Below are positions 49,155 to 59,933 of a stretch of DNA of 64,000 nt, piece by piece. The notes beneath the pieces were generated by a model, which was given only the letters and a program-made list of their open reading frames with translations, did no database searches and was not told where the DNA came from. A program made the translations under genes and the position numbers. This DNA comes from Apiospora phragmitis. Taxonomy: Eukaryota > Ascomycota > Sordariomycetes > Amphisphaeriales > Apiosporaceae. How positions within the stretch are numbered: position 1 is the stretch's first letter; every line of letters begins with the position of its first letter. The stretch is taken from positions 3,968,001-4,032,000 of the forward strand of contig JAQQWL010000011.1 in NCBI GenBank assembly GCA_038363925.1, written 5' to 3'.

Positions 49155-50742
49155 GGTGGACGAGTATTTGGCTGAAGAGCTGGGGGCGGGTTGCCACCCA
49201 AGCATTGGATCAAGACAGCACGTTGGGAGGCAAAGCCGTCGGGAAGAGTTGTATTTAGCGCGTGCATACAGTGCTCTGTGGATGTTGCACGCCTACATGA
49301 ATCAGTGAATTTGGCGTTTTGTTAGGGCAGCTATCGCATCATGCACTTGTTTGGACTTCTTAGGTCTAACGGGAGTCCACGGTAATAGAGGCACTTTGTT
49401 CAACCTAGGCCCGACCTTGCCTCTCCCAGCTACCATCGTCCCGGGTTAGCTCTGAGTGTGCCCTTTCTATCTCCCAACTGGGAGATTTGTTGACTCACGT
49501 ATTGCGATGCTCCGTCGGCTCCGTGGTACTAGTACGGCTGGAAAACGACTGTGCTTCTATATCAACAATTTTGTTTCTGCGGGGGTAGAGAAACAGGAAA
49601 GCTGGTTCACGATCAGCTGAGATGACCATGTCAATATCGCGCTCTGTGTAGACAAAAGAGAAGACGGCGCAGTTGAAGTGGAATTGGGCCCAATTTGAAC
49701 TGTTTAGAGGTAGATCCAAGCTGCCAAGAGATGCGGGCTCGTAATGCTCTTTCTACCAACATCTAACCTTGTATATCTCTGATATTGGGTATTGGTATTC
49801 TATAAGACTCGGAGCATGCGCATCTGACTGAGATTTGCCGCTCTGCAGTAACCTCATATTGATTGCTAATGTGATGGCTCGAGAAATTACCTCCGCGTAC
49901 TCCGTATTATAGGAACAGAATAGCACAAGGAGTGTTGGTCTCAACCCTCCTATATCGCCATGTCTCTAGGCTCGATGCATAGGGGTGACTGCGGCCAAGC
50001 TGATATAGTAGAGCCGTAGTCGCAACCTGCAGGGCGATGCAACGTAAAATGAAAGCCCTTGCAGCATGAAGCCGAGGTTCTCGAGTCACACCATAATTCT
50101 GTAAGCCGTGGCTCGGATTTGATAGATCGTCAGACGAAGATACGATAATAAAGACGATTCTTTATTATATCGACCACAGCAGAGTAACCTCGGCAGCCCC
50201 TGGTTGCTCAACTTCAGAGTTGCTGGGGCGGACACAGCCGTATGTGGAAAGGGTTCCGGTGGTGGAAGGGCCTGTAGGGGGCCCCTCCAGGCCCCTCCAG
50301 GCCCCTCCAGGCCCCTTCTGGGCTTCTGGGTCCCCCCCAAGTCCCCTACATATGCTACTAAGCATGATAGGACCCTCCCCATTACTGCCCCATGGAAGCT
50401 TAGTGGCTCCCCAACGAACCGCAACTGCAACTTGCGCTTGCGCTGGCGCTGAATTGCGAATGCTGCGCTGCGCTGCAGACGTCATCCCTTCCATTGTCTG
50501 ACACCGGCTGATCAGCCTCTCATTCTCCATGCCCACGAGGACACTTTTTGTACTTCCCGTATACAATACAACTACACAATAACTCTAGAAACATACATCA
50601 ATCTGTAATGCAGTGTCTCTCTCTTCCCCCGGGTAACCTGACCTGACAATCAATCTTTTCTCTCTTTCTTTGATGTGCTGTAACAACACACGCTCGGGAT
50701 TGCTATGATGCATTTAGACTTTTCTCGGGCATACTGACGACA
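49155..50742. other. Intergenic between SAR1 and the patatin gene
   Basis: No gene is supported. Notable are TACTCCGTA at 49898-49906 and a decamer array GCCCCTCCAG (three full copies plus flanking partials) at 50281-50310. The last 150 bases are pyrimidine-rich and probably the patatin gene leader. Confidence 0.5.
50281..50310. repeat. Decamer tandem repeat, three copies plus partials
   Basis: GCCCCTCCAG repeated perfectly three times, flanked by partial copies on both sides, about 440 bases upstream of the patatin gene. Confidence 0.9.
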
Positions 50743-53104
50743 ATGGCAAACAAAACACCATCATCTATCTCCGCGCCTGCGCCTGCGCCTTCACCTTCGT
50801 CCACATCTACCAAGGCCAAGCCGCGGCTTACTTTCTTCGGGAAACCCCATCATAACTATGGCTTCCCCCCCGAGACTTTCGACCATACACGGCTGCCGGG
50901 CTACGATGTCGAGTACGTCCCGCCAGAAGATATAGCGGCCTTCGAGTCGGCCTTAGCCGCCCCAGACCCCATCAACTCTTCTGCCGATGACGGCTCGACA
51001 CTGCGAAGTCCCGCTTTTCGCAGCGGAAGCAACCTCACCTTACCCGACCCCAATACTACCACTTTGCTGCCACCGACGAGCGTCACCGCTCAGCAGCGCC
51101 ATGGCAGCCAGGGTAGCCTCCTGATTTCGGCGCAAAACGACTGGGCCCCCGTCAACGAAAGAGTCTCTCGGCCCGGCAAGAAGCGCCGTCGGAAGGCCCT
51201 GGGTCGTAGCGTCGACGAAGCCCGAGAGGGATATCTGTACGGCCTGCTACGAATCCCATTTTTGCTGTTCACCCTGGCCTGGATCATTGGGCTCTGCCTT
51301 GCCTATTCGACGACAAGGCTATATGTATGGGGCTACGAGTACTTCGTTGCCTGGCGCGGAAAGAGGGAGAAACTGCGACGCAATCTGCGCGCCACCAGCA
51401 GCTACAAGGACTGGGTGCAAGCGGCTAAGGAGCTAGACAGCTATCTTGGTAACACAGCTTGGAAGGAAGAGAACGAATACGCCTACTACGACTCGAAAAC
51501 GGTCCGCCGAGTATGGGAACAGATCCGCAAGCTGAGGCGGGCTGCTGAAGTCCAGGAACTCGACGGTGACGGTACATCTGTTACATCCAATGGAGATACG
51601 AAAGCCGGCTCGGACGGGAAGAAGCCAATCGAAGAGCTCAGGGTTATGATCGAGGCATGTGTCAAGAGTAACTTCGTCGGGGTTGAGAACCCAAGGCTGT
51701 ACAGCGAAACGTACTTTGGAACCAAGAACCTGGTGCAGAACTTCGTCGACGAAGGTAAGTCGAGTCGTCACGGTATTCCTCACTTCGTGTCCGACACTAA
51801 TACGCTCCCGCTCAGTCGAGAAGAGCACTCGCTTGTTAGTGAAAACGACGCAGATTCCTCTAGAGCAGAAGAGAACTCTGTTCAAACACTTGCACGCAAA
51901 CTATGGCCGCACCGCTCTGTGTTTGTCCGGCGGCGCTACGTTTGCTTATTATCATTTTGGTGTTGTCAAGGCTCTCCTGGAAGCCGAGTTGATCCCAGAG
52001 GTGATCACTGGAACAAGCGGCGGAGCTCTCGTTGCAGCTTTGGTCGCGACACGAACGAATGAAGAACTGAAACAACTGCTTATACCAGCCCTCGCGTATA
52101 AGATCAAGGCATGTTCGGAGCCTCTCTCGACGTGGCTGCCGCGGTGGTGGAGGACAGGCGCAAGGTTCGACTCGGTGGACTGGGCTCGGCAATGTAGCTG
52201 GTGGGCGCATGGGTCAATGACCTTTCGCGAGGCTTACGAGAGGACTGGCCGCATACTGAATGTCTCTTGCGTCCCGGCTGATCCACATTCGCCGACCATT
52301 CTCTGCAACTATCTAACCAGTCCGGACTGTGTCATCTGGTCCGCAGTTCTGGCCTCGGCTGCGGTTCCGGGCATTCTGAATCCCGTCGTCCTCATGATGA
52401 AGAATCAAGATGGGAGCCTGTCTCCGTACTCGTTTGGTCACAAATGGAAGGATGGCAGTCTCCGTACGGACATTCCTATCAAAGCACTGAACCTCCACTT
52501 CAACGTCAACTTTACGATAGTTAGTCAAGTCAACCCACATATTTCTTTGTTTTTCTTCTCGTCGAGGGGCACGGTTGGGACCCCTGTCACACACCGAAAA
52601 GGTCGTGGCTGGCGTGGAGGCTACTTGGGATCTGCTGCCGAGCAGTATATCAAGCTTGATCTCACCAAATGGCTCAAAGTGCTCAAACATCTGGAGTTGC
52701 TACCACGGCCTCTTGGACAAGATTGGTCCCAGCTATGGCTCCAGCAATTCGGAGGTACGATTACGATTTGGCCAAAGTCCAAGCCCAGTGACATGTTCCG
52801 AATACTGAACGATCCGGACGAGGATCGTCTAGCTCGGATGATTCATGAGGGACAGCAAAGTGCCTTCCCCAAACTCAAATTCATCAGCAACAGACTGAAG
52901 GTAGAACGGGAGATTGAGAGCGGTAGAAAGGAGACGCGACTACGCAAGAGCGGCAGCCTAGACAGTATCATCAGCCAGGACGACCTACAGAGCCTCCTGC
53001 GCGGTTCTAACACAACCGAAGACGAGAGCACGGATGACATGGACGACGAGGTCGTGGAAGATGGAGCGTATGAAGACACTGCCGAAGACGAAAAAGAGGA
53101 TTAG
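50743..53104 (+). CDS. Patatin-like phospholipase / triacylglycerol lipase
   Basis: Exons 50743-51754 and 51816-53104 (61-nt GT-AG intron) give 766 residues in perfect frame. A membrane segment (LLRIPFLLFTLAWIIGLCLAY) is near residue 168. The patatin domain follows: oxyanion loop LCLSGGATFAYYHFGVVKALLE, nucleophile elbow GTSGG with Ser405, and the dyad Asp at about 550 in WKDGSLRTDIP. The domain order (N-terminal DUF3336-like helical part, then patatin) matches fungal Tgl3/4/5-type lipases of lipid droplets, which hydrolyse triacylglycerol and some phospholipids. The C-terminal 50 residues are strongly acidic. Substrate and location are inferred from the family. The catalytic residues are intact. 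Confidence 0.92.
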
Positions 53105-54564
53105 AATGGGCCCAGGCATAGTAGACAGAAGATAAAAAGACGCGAGGAAAAAAAAAAGACGGCGGCACCCCAGCTGCTGCGTTATGTTCTCATCATTACA
53201 ATGAACGCTTCCCAAGGCATAGGCCGAGATACGAAGGACGCGGTGATGGTGAGACGAATGGTTTCCAACGGCTGATGGCCAATGCGGTATGAGAAAAAGA
53301 AACGAGCATCTACAGGGTCCGACGGGATAGCTGCATCATACCCGTCTTTCCGCCCTCGGGGAAGTGAACCGCCTCAGGCTCTAGCATCTCAGAATGCGGT
53401 GTCAGCTCCCTGGAGGATGTGAGGTCCTGCAGCCTCCCTTGGGTGCATTTGAGGTGTCACAAATGACAGGCACCCTGCCCAGGCCAGGGGTTGTTTTCCA
53501 CCGTGATCATTGCAGCTTCTCCCTTGTGATTCTACACCAAAGCATAGAAATTACACAAGGACTGAGCGAGCCAGCGCATCCACGCTCCCTGCCGCCAATG
53601 ACGCCCGTAGCGGAGACTGACAACTTCGTTGGATCCACGAACCGGGTCAGCCCACCATGACACTCACTTTATGCGTGTCCTTATCACTCATCCCAGGCTG
53701 CTTGCAGGAACTCATCGCGTCCTGCAACCAAACGGGTAATCATCGCCATTGTCCATCTTGGTAGCCTGATGCCAGATACAGTACTCGATGGGCAAGTTTG
53801 CTGTGCCGACTGGGTCGAGGCCTCTTGTCGACCCATCACTTCTGACAAGCAAGCTGCCTCGTCACTTCTGGACTCCTTACGCAGCTATTTTGAGAAATCA
53901 CTAAGGCCAATCTGACGCCATGCGATGTTTGCCTCTTCGCGAAAGGGCAAAGGCTGTGCCCATCTGCTGATATTGGTCCTACAAGACGGTTCCTGGCATT
54001 CCAAGGAACATTAGATCTGGGCTTCGTGGTGGAACCGGCCGACCTCGGTGGCATGGTCGTCGTAACCCTTGTGTAGCTACCCACGACGACATTTCCACTC
54101 ATATCAGCCAAACAGTCAAGCCAAGGGCATTCTCGAAACATGTTCATCTGTGCGATGTTGGCCTGTTAGATTTGCTTGCTTGCATTTGCGTTGCTGCAAA
54201 TAATGAGACGTTCATCTGTGCGATGGCCTGTTTTATGGAATTTCATGGCCCCTGCCCAGGCCTGCAGACAATGACACTGTCCAGATCATCATCAGGGTTA
54301 GTCACGAGGAAGGCGGTGCTTTTCCCCTCAAACTACTTAAGGAGACTCACTTGACTCGCTTTTCTGCTCGGACTGGTTGGTTGCTCGGATATCATCCACC
54401 TAAAGACTGCCCGGCAGCCCAAAAGAAATCACTAGACTAGTCAAACCTTGTCAGCTTTCTTTTCCTTTGCAACGTGAAGAGTGCAGCAGTGTTCATCTCA
54501 TTCCTGTTTCGCTGCTCATTACGCAAAGCCCCAAGTTAGAATCACGCATTTGTCACCTGCAAAG
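53105..54564. other. Intergenic
   Basis: No gene is supported. Short direct repeats containing GATGTTGGCCTGTT/GATGGCCTGTT-like words occur at about 54143-54235. The downstream end holds the dioxygenase promoter. Confidence 0.45.
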
Positions 54565-55722
54565 ATGCTCATCCCGATCAAGGCAGCTGACGAGGCCGAT
54601 GGTGTCGAGAAGAAGGCGTCTTCGTCCTCTCCGAAGCCTCAGTATGACCCGGAATTCACCGACTTGGTCATAGCAGCCACCGGCCCCAAAGCCAACCCGC
54701 GCTTGGCCCAGATCATGCCGAGTCTGGTGCGGCACTTACACGATTTCGCCCGCGAAGTGGACCTTACCGTCGCCGAGTGGACCGCCGGCGTCGACCTGGT
54801 AAGAAAGAGCTCCCCAACCTCTGATATCCATCCGTCCCGACAGTAGAATACACTCTGCAGAATCACGACTCCAAAGCATGTTGGATGTTTCATACGAGCC
54901 TCACCTCTCCTTCACTGATTTTCTAACCCGGTTGGTTGCTGTGGGACTGACAAGATATGTAGATCAACCAAGCCGGCCAGATGTCCGACGACAAACGGAA
55001 CGAGACACAGCTCCTCTGTGACGTCCTCGGCCTCGAATCGCTCGTGGACGAAATCACCTCCAAGCTCCTCCAGCAGCCTGGCACCACGCTGACCCCCTCG
55101 GCTGTCCTGGGTCCATTCTACCGGGCCGCGGCGCCTGACCTACCGTACGGCGGCAGCATCCTACAGCTGCCGGCCCCTGTCTTCTCCTGTTGGTAGCAAT
55201 GGCACTGCCACCACCATCCCTGACTGGGTTCAAGAGGCACCCGGCCGCCTGGTCCACATGCACGGCCGCGTCCTCAGCGCCGAGACGGGCGAGCCCATTC
55301 CGGGCGCCACCGTGGACCTCTGGCAAGCGGCGCCCAACGGTATGTACGAGCAGCAGGACCCGACGCAGCCGGACATGAACCTGCGCGGCAAGTTCGCGAC
55401 CCGCGCCGCCGACGGCGCCTACTCGCTCTACTGCCTGCGCCCGGCCGCGTACCCGATCCCCTACGACGGGCCCAGCGGCCGCCTGCTGCAGCTGCTGGAC
55501 CGCCACCCCTACCGCCCGGCCCACTTCCACTTCATCGTGAGCGCCCCCGGCCGCCGCACCCTGACGACGCAGCTCTTCGACGCCGAGGACCCCTACGTGG
55601 ACAACGACAGCGTCTTCGCCACCAAGGAGGAGCTGTGCGTCCGCTTCAACGCCGTCCAGGCGGCGGACGAGCAGGGGGCGAAATGGGAACTGGCCTACGA
55701 TTTCGCGTTGGGTGCAATTTGA
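54565..55722 (+). CDS. Intradiol ring-cleavage dioxygenase (catechol/hydroxyquinol 1,2-dioxygenase)
   Basis: Exon 1 54565-54798, intron 54799-54962 (164 nt), exon 2 54963-55722. The enzyme class opens catechol or hydroxyquinol between the hydroxyls using non-haem Fe(III). Seen: an N-terminal helical dimerisation domain (FTDLVIAATGPKANPRL...LVRHLHDFAREVDLT); AVLGPFYR; HMHGRVLSAETGEPIPGATVDLWQA; and iron ligands Tyr206 (GMYEQQDP), Tyr241 (AAYPIPY), His265 and His267 (RPAHFHF), with spacing as in catechol 1,2-dioxygenase. LRGKF supplies the conserved Arg. A frame break lies near 55180-55190: removing one T in GTCTTC restores VGSNGTATTIPDWV. Corrected length is 330 residues. No signal peptide, so intracellular. 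Catechol versus hydroxyquinol cannot be decided here. Confidence 0.9.
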
Positions 55723-56684
55723 TTTGGTCATCTTGACCAGCCGTGTGTGTGTGGGTGTGTGTGGTACCAGCGCCGGCAACGTACCACCTCTAATCTCGGG
55801 ACTGGGGGCTGGCAGGCAGGGAAGAATGATTATGAGGAACGATGACGACAACGGTGATGGCTTTCTCTCGCTTAAGCAGGTCTTGAGCAGAAAAATAGGG
55901 GGGCGGAGAAGGAAGAATATGCCTTGTATTTGGTACCAAAACGAAAAGGAAAAACAACATGATGATAAACTTGATCCCCATAGCTGCCTCCTTGGGATGA
56001 TTCCATGCACCAAGATTTTCGTATCGTATCGATCCAGTCGTGTCGTCAGAAGTAACGAGTCACGGGTATTACTCGAGTGCCGTTTGCTACGGGCGAGCAT
56101 GCCGAAGCGAGCGAGGACGCAAGGGCGCACCTAAAAGCCATCGGACGCAGATCACCACGTTATTTTTAGTATCACTGGTTTGTCGGCTCCTCGGCTATCT
56201 AGCCCGCCCATTGGAAGGATGGTCTCAGGAGGTCTAAATAATGTATGCGGTTGGCCTGGAGGGAGGGACAAAAGACAAATCTCGCGAAGTGTTATTTTAA
56301 ATGATAGGTTGTTTTGGATAATTATAGACAATTGGCGGTTGAAACGCCCACTTTGAGACCGCTGACTGCTGCCGTAGAATCTTGACTCATCTCATGAGGT
56401 TGCTGTTACCCAGTACCCAATGGCCATCGCCCCTGTATATTCTTTCCTGGAATAGTGTAAGGCCCTGTCTCCTTCGGTTCGTAGCAAAGACGACGAACGA
56501 TATAAAATAATGATCTGGGAAATAATATATATATGCACAAGAACATAAAAATAGCCATTATCTTTATTCCCATATGTCGTTGATTCTTTTTCTATATATC
56601 CGAGAACTGTGTTGTGGCCGAGAGCGTCATTCGAGTAACCCCTTTCTGGGCTCTGCGTGTTGAAGTGGAGTGAGTGACAAGCCA
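55723..56684. other. Intergenic between convergent dioxygenase and regulator genes
   Basis: Two 3' ends face each other here. A GTGTGT-rich short tract lies at 55742-55763. No gene was seen. Confidence 0.5.
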
Positions 56685-59600
56685 TCATCGAAAGTCTGAA
56701 GGGGGATACAGGGGTATGTTGACACTACCACTGAGCAGACTCCCCGGGGGCGCCTGGCCAAGGCCAAAGGTGCCGAAGGCCTCTGAGGGATCAACCTGCG
56801 AAGCAGGCATATGCATCGGACCAGCCGGTGCATTCCAATTCGGCCAGAGACTGTCAAAATCGAATTCTGTTTCATGAGCGTTGAGTCCTTCCATACCATG
56901 AACGCCAGACTGTACAAGCCCAGTATTGACGGGAGAAGCCCCACTGCCTTCAGGGCTTGGCTGTTGGAGTACGGAAGGTAGTATAGGGGGTAGAGACTTC
57001 GGTAGACCAGGATTGAGCATCGATGGTTCCTGCTTGATAATGGGAGGAAGAGAGGAGAGGGATTGTTGGGAACCGGGTCTGTTGGGGGCGAAGAACCCGA
57101 CCATTGGATCATAGGTATTATTAGGTGCCGGGATGTTGATTATGGGTATCTTACGACTAGGAAGAGAGAGCCTCCTTGCCGTTGGCTGCCGGGATTTGTT
57201 CGCCCGATCGAAAGCTTCGACGATCCACGACACTCTTTCTGCCTGGGCATCGTACTGTGCACAATACTTCAGAAACGACTTGCAGCTATGAATGGCCTCC
57301 TCTGCCTTTGGATTATGATACAGCGAGGCAAACTCATTGCTGAAGATGATGAGGCCAGCTGCGAAGACAAAATGTCTAAAAATCAGTTAGCCTATAGTGT
57401 TTCAGAACCCCTGTGGTCTGGGCAATTACATTACGAAGGGGTTGCACTGCGGTAGATACTCTGCCTCCCATGCAGTTTGTACAAGAAGGAGGGTATGCTG
57501 CGACGCTTCAACACAGGTTTGGGCAAACTTCTCCATCCTCTGGCTAAGCCGGGACGGCTTGGAAGTTCCAGCAGTCTCCTGCTCCTGGGCCTTTTTGAGG
57601 ATATACAAGAAGAACGGTCGCGTAAGCAGCATGATCGAATGGCACTGCAGGAGATTGACATGCAAAATGGCAATTCCATGGCTTGGGTCCAGTCGATGGT
57701 CGATGGCCTGGCGCCAGTGAAGCGCCGGGTGAAGTGACTCGTTCCACCCTTCTAGTTGCTCTGCTATCTCTTGAGCGACTACTGTCGAGATTTTGCGTTT
57801 GGAGTAAACCTTCTTAAGCGTGATTCCAATGGCATGGCAGGTCTTCACTGCCGCATTCAGTGCTGCCACGCTGATCTTCTCGGCTTCGCTGAGCATCGCC
57901 GAGGTCCCGTCGATTTTATCAGGGAAATCGAGTGATTTCTCGGAGCAGTCTTCCTCAGAGATGGCAGTTGGTCGACCAAGTGAAGCTGCAGAGAATCTGT
58001 CGAGCACGAAAAGAGTCCTCCATAAGTTCCGGCGCGTTCTTCTTTGTACCGCACTGAATATCACGTCGCAATCCTCTCTATGGAGCCCGAGTGCAAACGC
58101 TGAACGTACGGCCATACCTGAAAGCTCATTAACTCATTGCAAAAAATACGAAAGAATGCAGATCAGCTCACCATAGTAGGCATATGATGCATTTCTTTTA
58201 GAGACGGACAGCATGTATAGGGACATCAACAGCAATGCCTGTATTGACCAGAAATCCGCATCTTCGAAACCTGATACAGGATCGGCAAGGCTTTTGGCAT
58301 TCCTGAAGAAGAACTCGGCCCTGTTCACCTTTTTATCGGATCGAAGCTTGTCAATGGTTGCTTCTTCTGGGCTGCCCGGCCTGGGCCTAGCCAAGACTAA
58401 TCCTATAGCGAAGACCATGTAGAGAGAACACAGCACTGAAGGTTCTACGCTGAGAGGGTCCTCGTAGCACTCGTCCATCTGGGTATGAAAGAGATCCCGG
58501 TCAAAGACTTCCACCAGTCCAGTCGTCTGCTGGTCGTTAGCGAGGAGTTGCGGCAAAAGGACATCGAACTATCACCCACGTTTACGAAATATGACTGCAC
58601 AAGAACATCTGCTGTATGACGATCCGGCAAAACTCCACTTGGGGTACTTGGCGGTGGTAGCGACATTGTTGCTTCCATAATCATATGCCGCCTAGGGTCT
58701 GTGGTGAAGTCAGATGGGCCGGATATACCCTCTACAATCATACGTATCCATTGCAGGTACGATAAGCTGGCGGAATCTCCGACGTATACTATCTTCAAAG
58801 TAAGCTTTTGTTTTTCAGAGAACAGGAGTGATTACGCAGTACGAAAAGACGTCTCATTGTTAAAGAACAACGGCATTCTCGTCACGGAGTGCTGGGCTGA
58901 TATGAAGCATTCGAAAACCAGAATACTCACACAGCCGACCTGTGGAATCTTGAAGCATCCGGCGCGAGGGATAAACTTCGGCCTCGTCCGCTACACCGCT
59001 AGCATTGCTCATTCTGGATCGAGAGTCGGAGTCTATCTCCCCTGGGTTGGTCATGCGACGGGATGGTTGAGTGGGAGTCTTCTGGACTGGTGCTGATGCT
59101 CGAGGCCCAGAGATCGGAGGTACTGCGGACGTCATCTCGACGGCATCCCATGGCGTGGTATTTGGCCTGCCAGCTGGAATAGCCTGGCCAGCCTGAGGCT
59201 TCATGTCTCCTAAACTTGCTCTCACAGAACGTGGTGAAGCGTCAACATGGCGACGCTTTGTTGGAGAACCAACTGGACTATCGCCGGGATCCAAGTTCGA
59301 AGGCGTGTATACGCATGGAAGCTGCCGCTTAGTGCAGGTGTTGCACGGCCTCTGCCCGTTGCACTAAAAACGTATATGGTCAGCGCCAGATCGGCATTTG
59401 TGACCTAAATGGCCATGGGGGATAGAGTAGTAGGTCTGGTGGCGCCTCTTGTCATGCCCAAGCATGACTGGCAGTTTTACATTTAGTCTTCCCCGCGCTG
59501 TGGACGGCTACACGACTGCGTGGGCCGAGTGAGACAAGGTGCTGCTCGAATCTATTTGATTGTCGGCAGTTGTTATGGCATCAGCCACGTCTTGTGTAAG

Positions 59601-59933
59601 GAAGAGGCACTGCACTAGCAGAATCCCAGAATCATACACTTGCCATTGAGTTATGTTTGTTACGCTGTCTACTGTTGACATCACTCGATCACGAGATCGT
59701 ATGTACGGTGAACGACTTGAATGGCTTGGCCAAGGTTCCATGCGCACAGGGCGGGCTTCGTGGAAATAGAGCGGAAGAAGGAGAATGAATGAAGAACAAG
59801 TGCTACTTACTTTCTGTTTGCGTCGTTTGCAAGAGTCACAAGCACAAGCAGTCCGTTGTCTTTTGTCAGGGTCGACCTTTGGTCTTGTCATGTTGCCTAT
59901 GGCGACTGGCAGGTGGGATGTCACATCCGTCAT
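56685..59933 (-). CDS. Zn2Cys6 transcription factor with fungal-specific middle domain
   Basis: Six exons: 59933-59811, 59363-58931, 58788-58580, 58526-58172, 58117-57430 and 57375-56685. They join in perfect frame to 832 residues. The zinc cluster is C32-x2-C35-x6-C42-x5-C48-x2-C51-x6-C58, preceded by a basic segment. Residues about 185-480 carry the Fungal_trans middle-homology region (GDSASLSYLQWIR, VQSYFVNTTGLVEVFDRDLF, FWSIQALLLMSLYMLSVSKRNASYAYYGMAVRSAFALGLHRE, RRNLWRTLFVLDRFSAASLGRPTAI). The C-terminal 150 residues are Pro/Ser-rich, a possible activation region. Intron 1 is long (447 nt) and splits the zinc cluster right before Cys42. An alternative start is Met15. It likely acts as a nuclear gene regulator; targets are unknown, but the neighbouring dioxygenase is an obvious candidate. 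Confidence 0.9.
59364..59810 (-). other. Long first intron of the Zn2Cys6 gene
   Basis: GTAAGT donor and TTTTTAG acceptor, 447 nt, far longer than the other introns in this window. It interrupts the zinc cluster between Lys41 and Cys42. Confidence 0.8.

Noticed and set aside
54981..56130. Long minus-strand frame of 358 codons opposite the dioxygenase
   Set aside because: It is the antisense shadow of GC-rich codon-biased dioxygenase sequence; the plus-strand gene has catalytic motifs.
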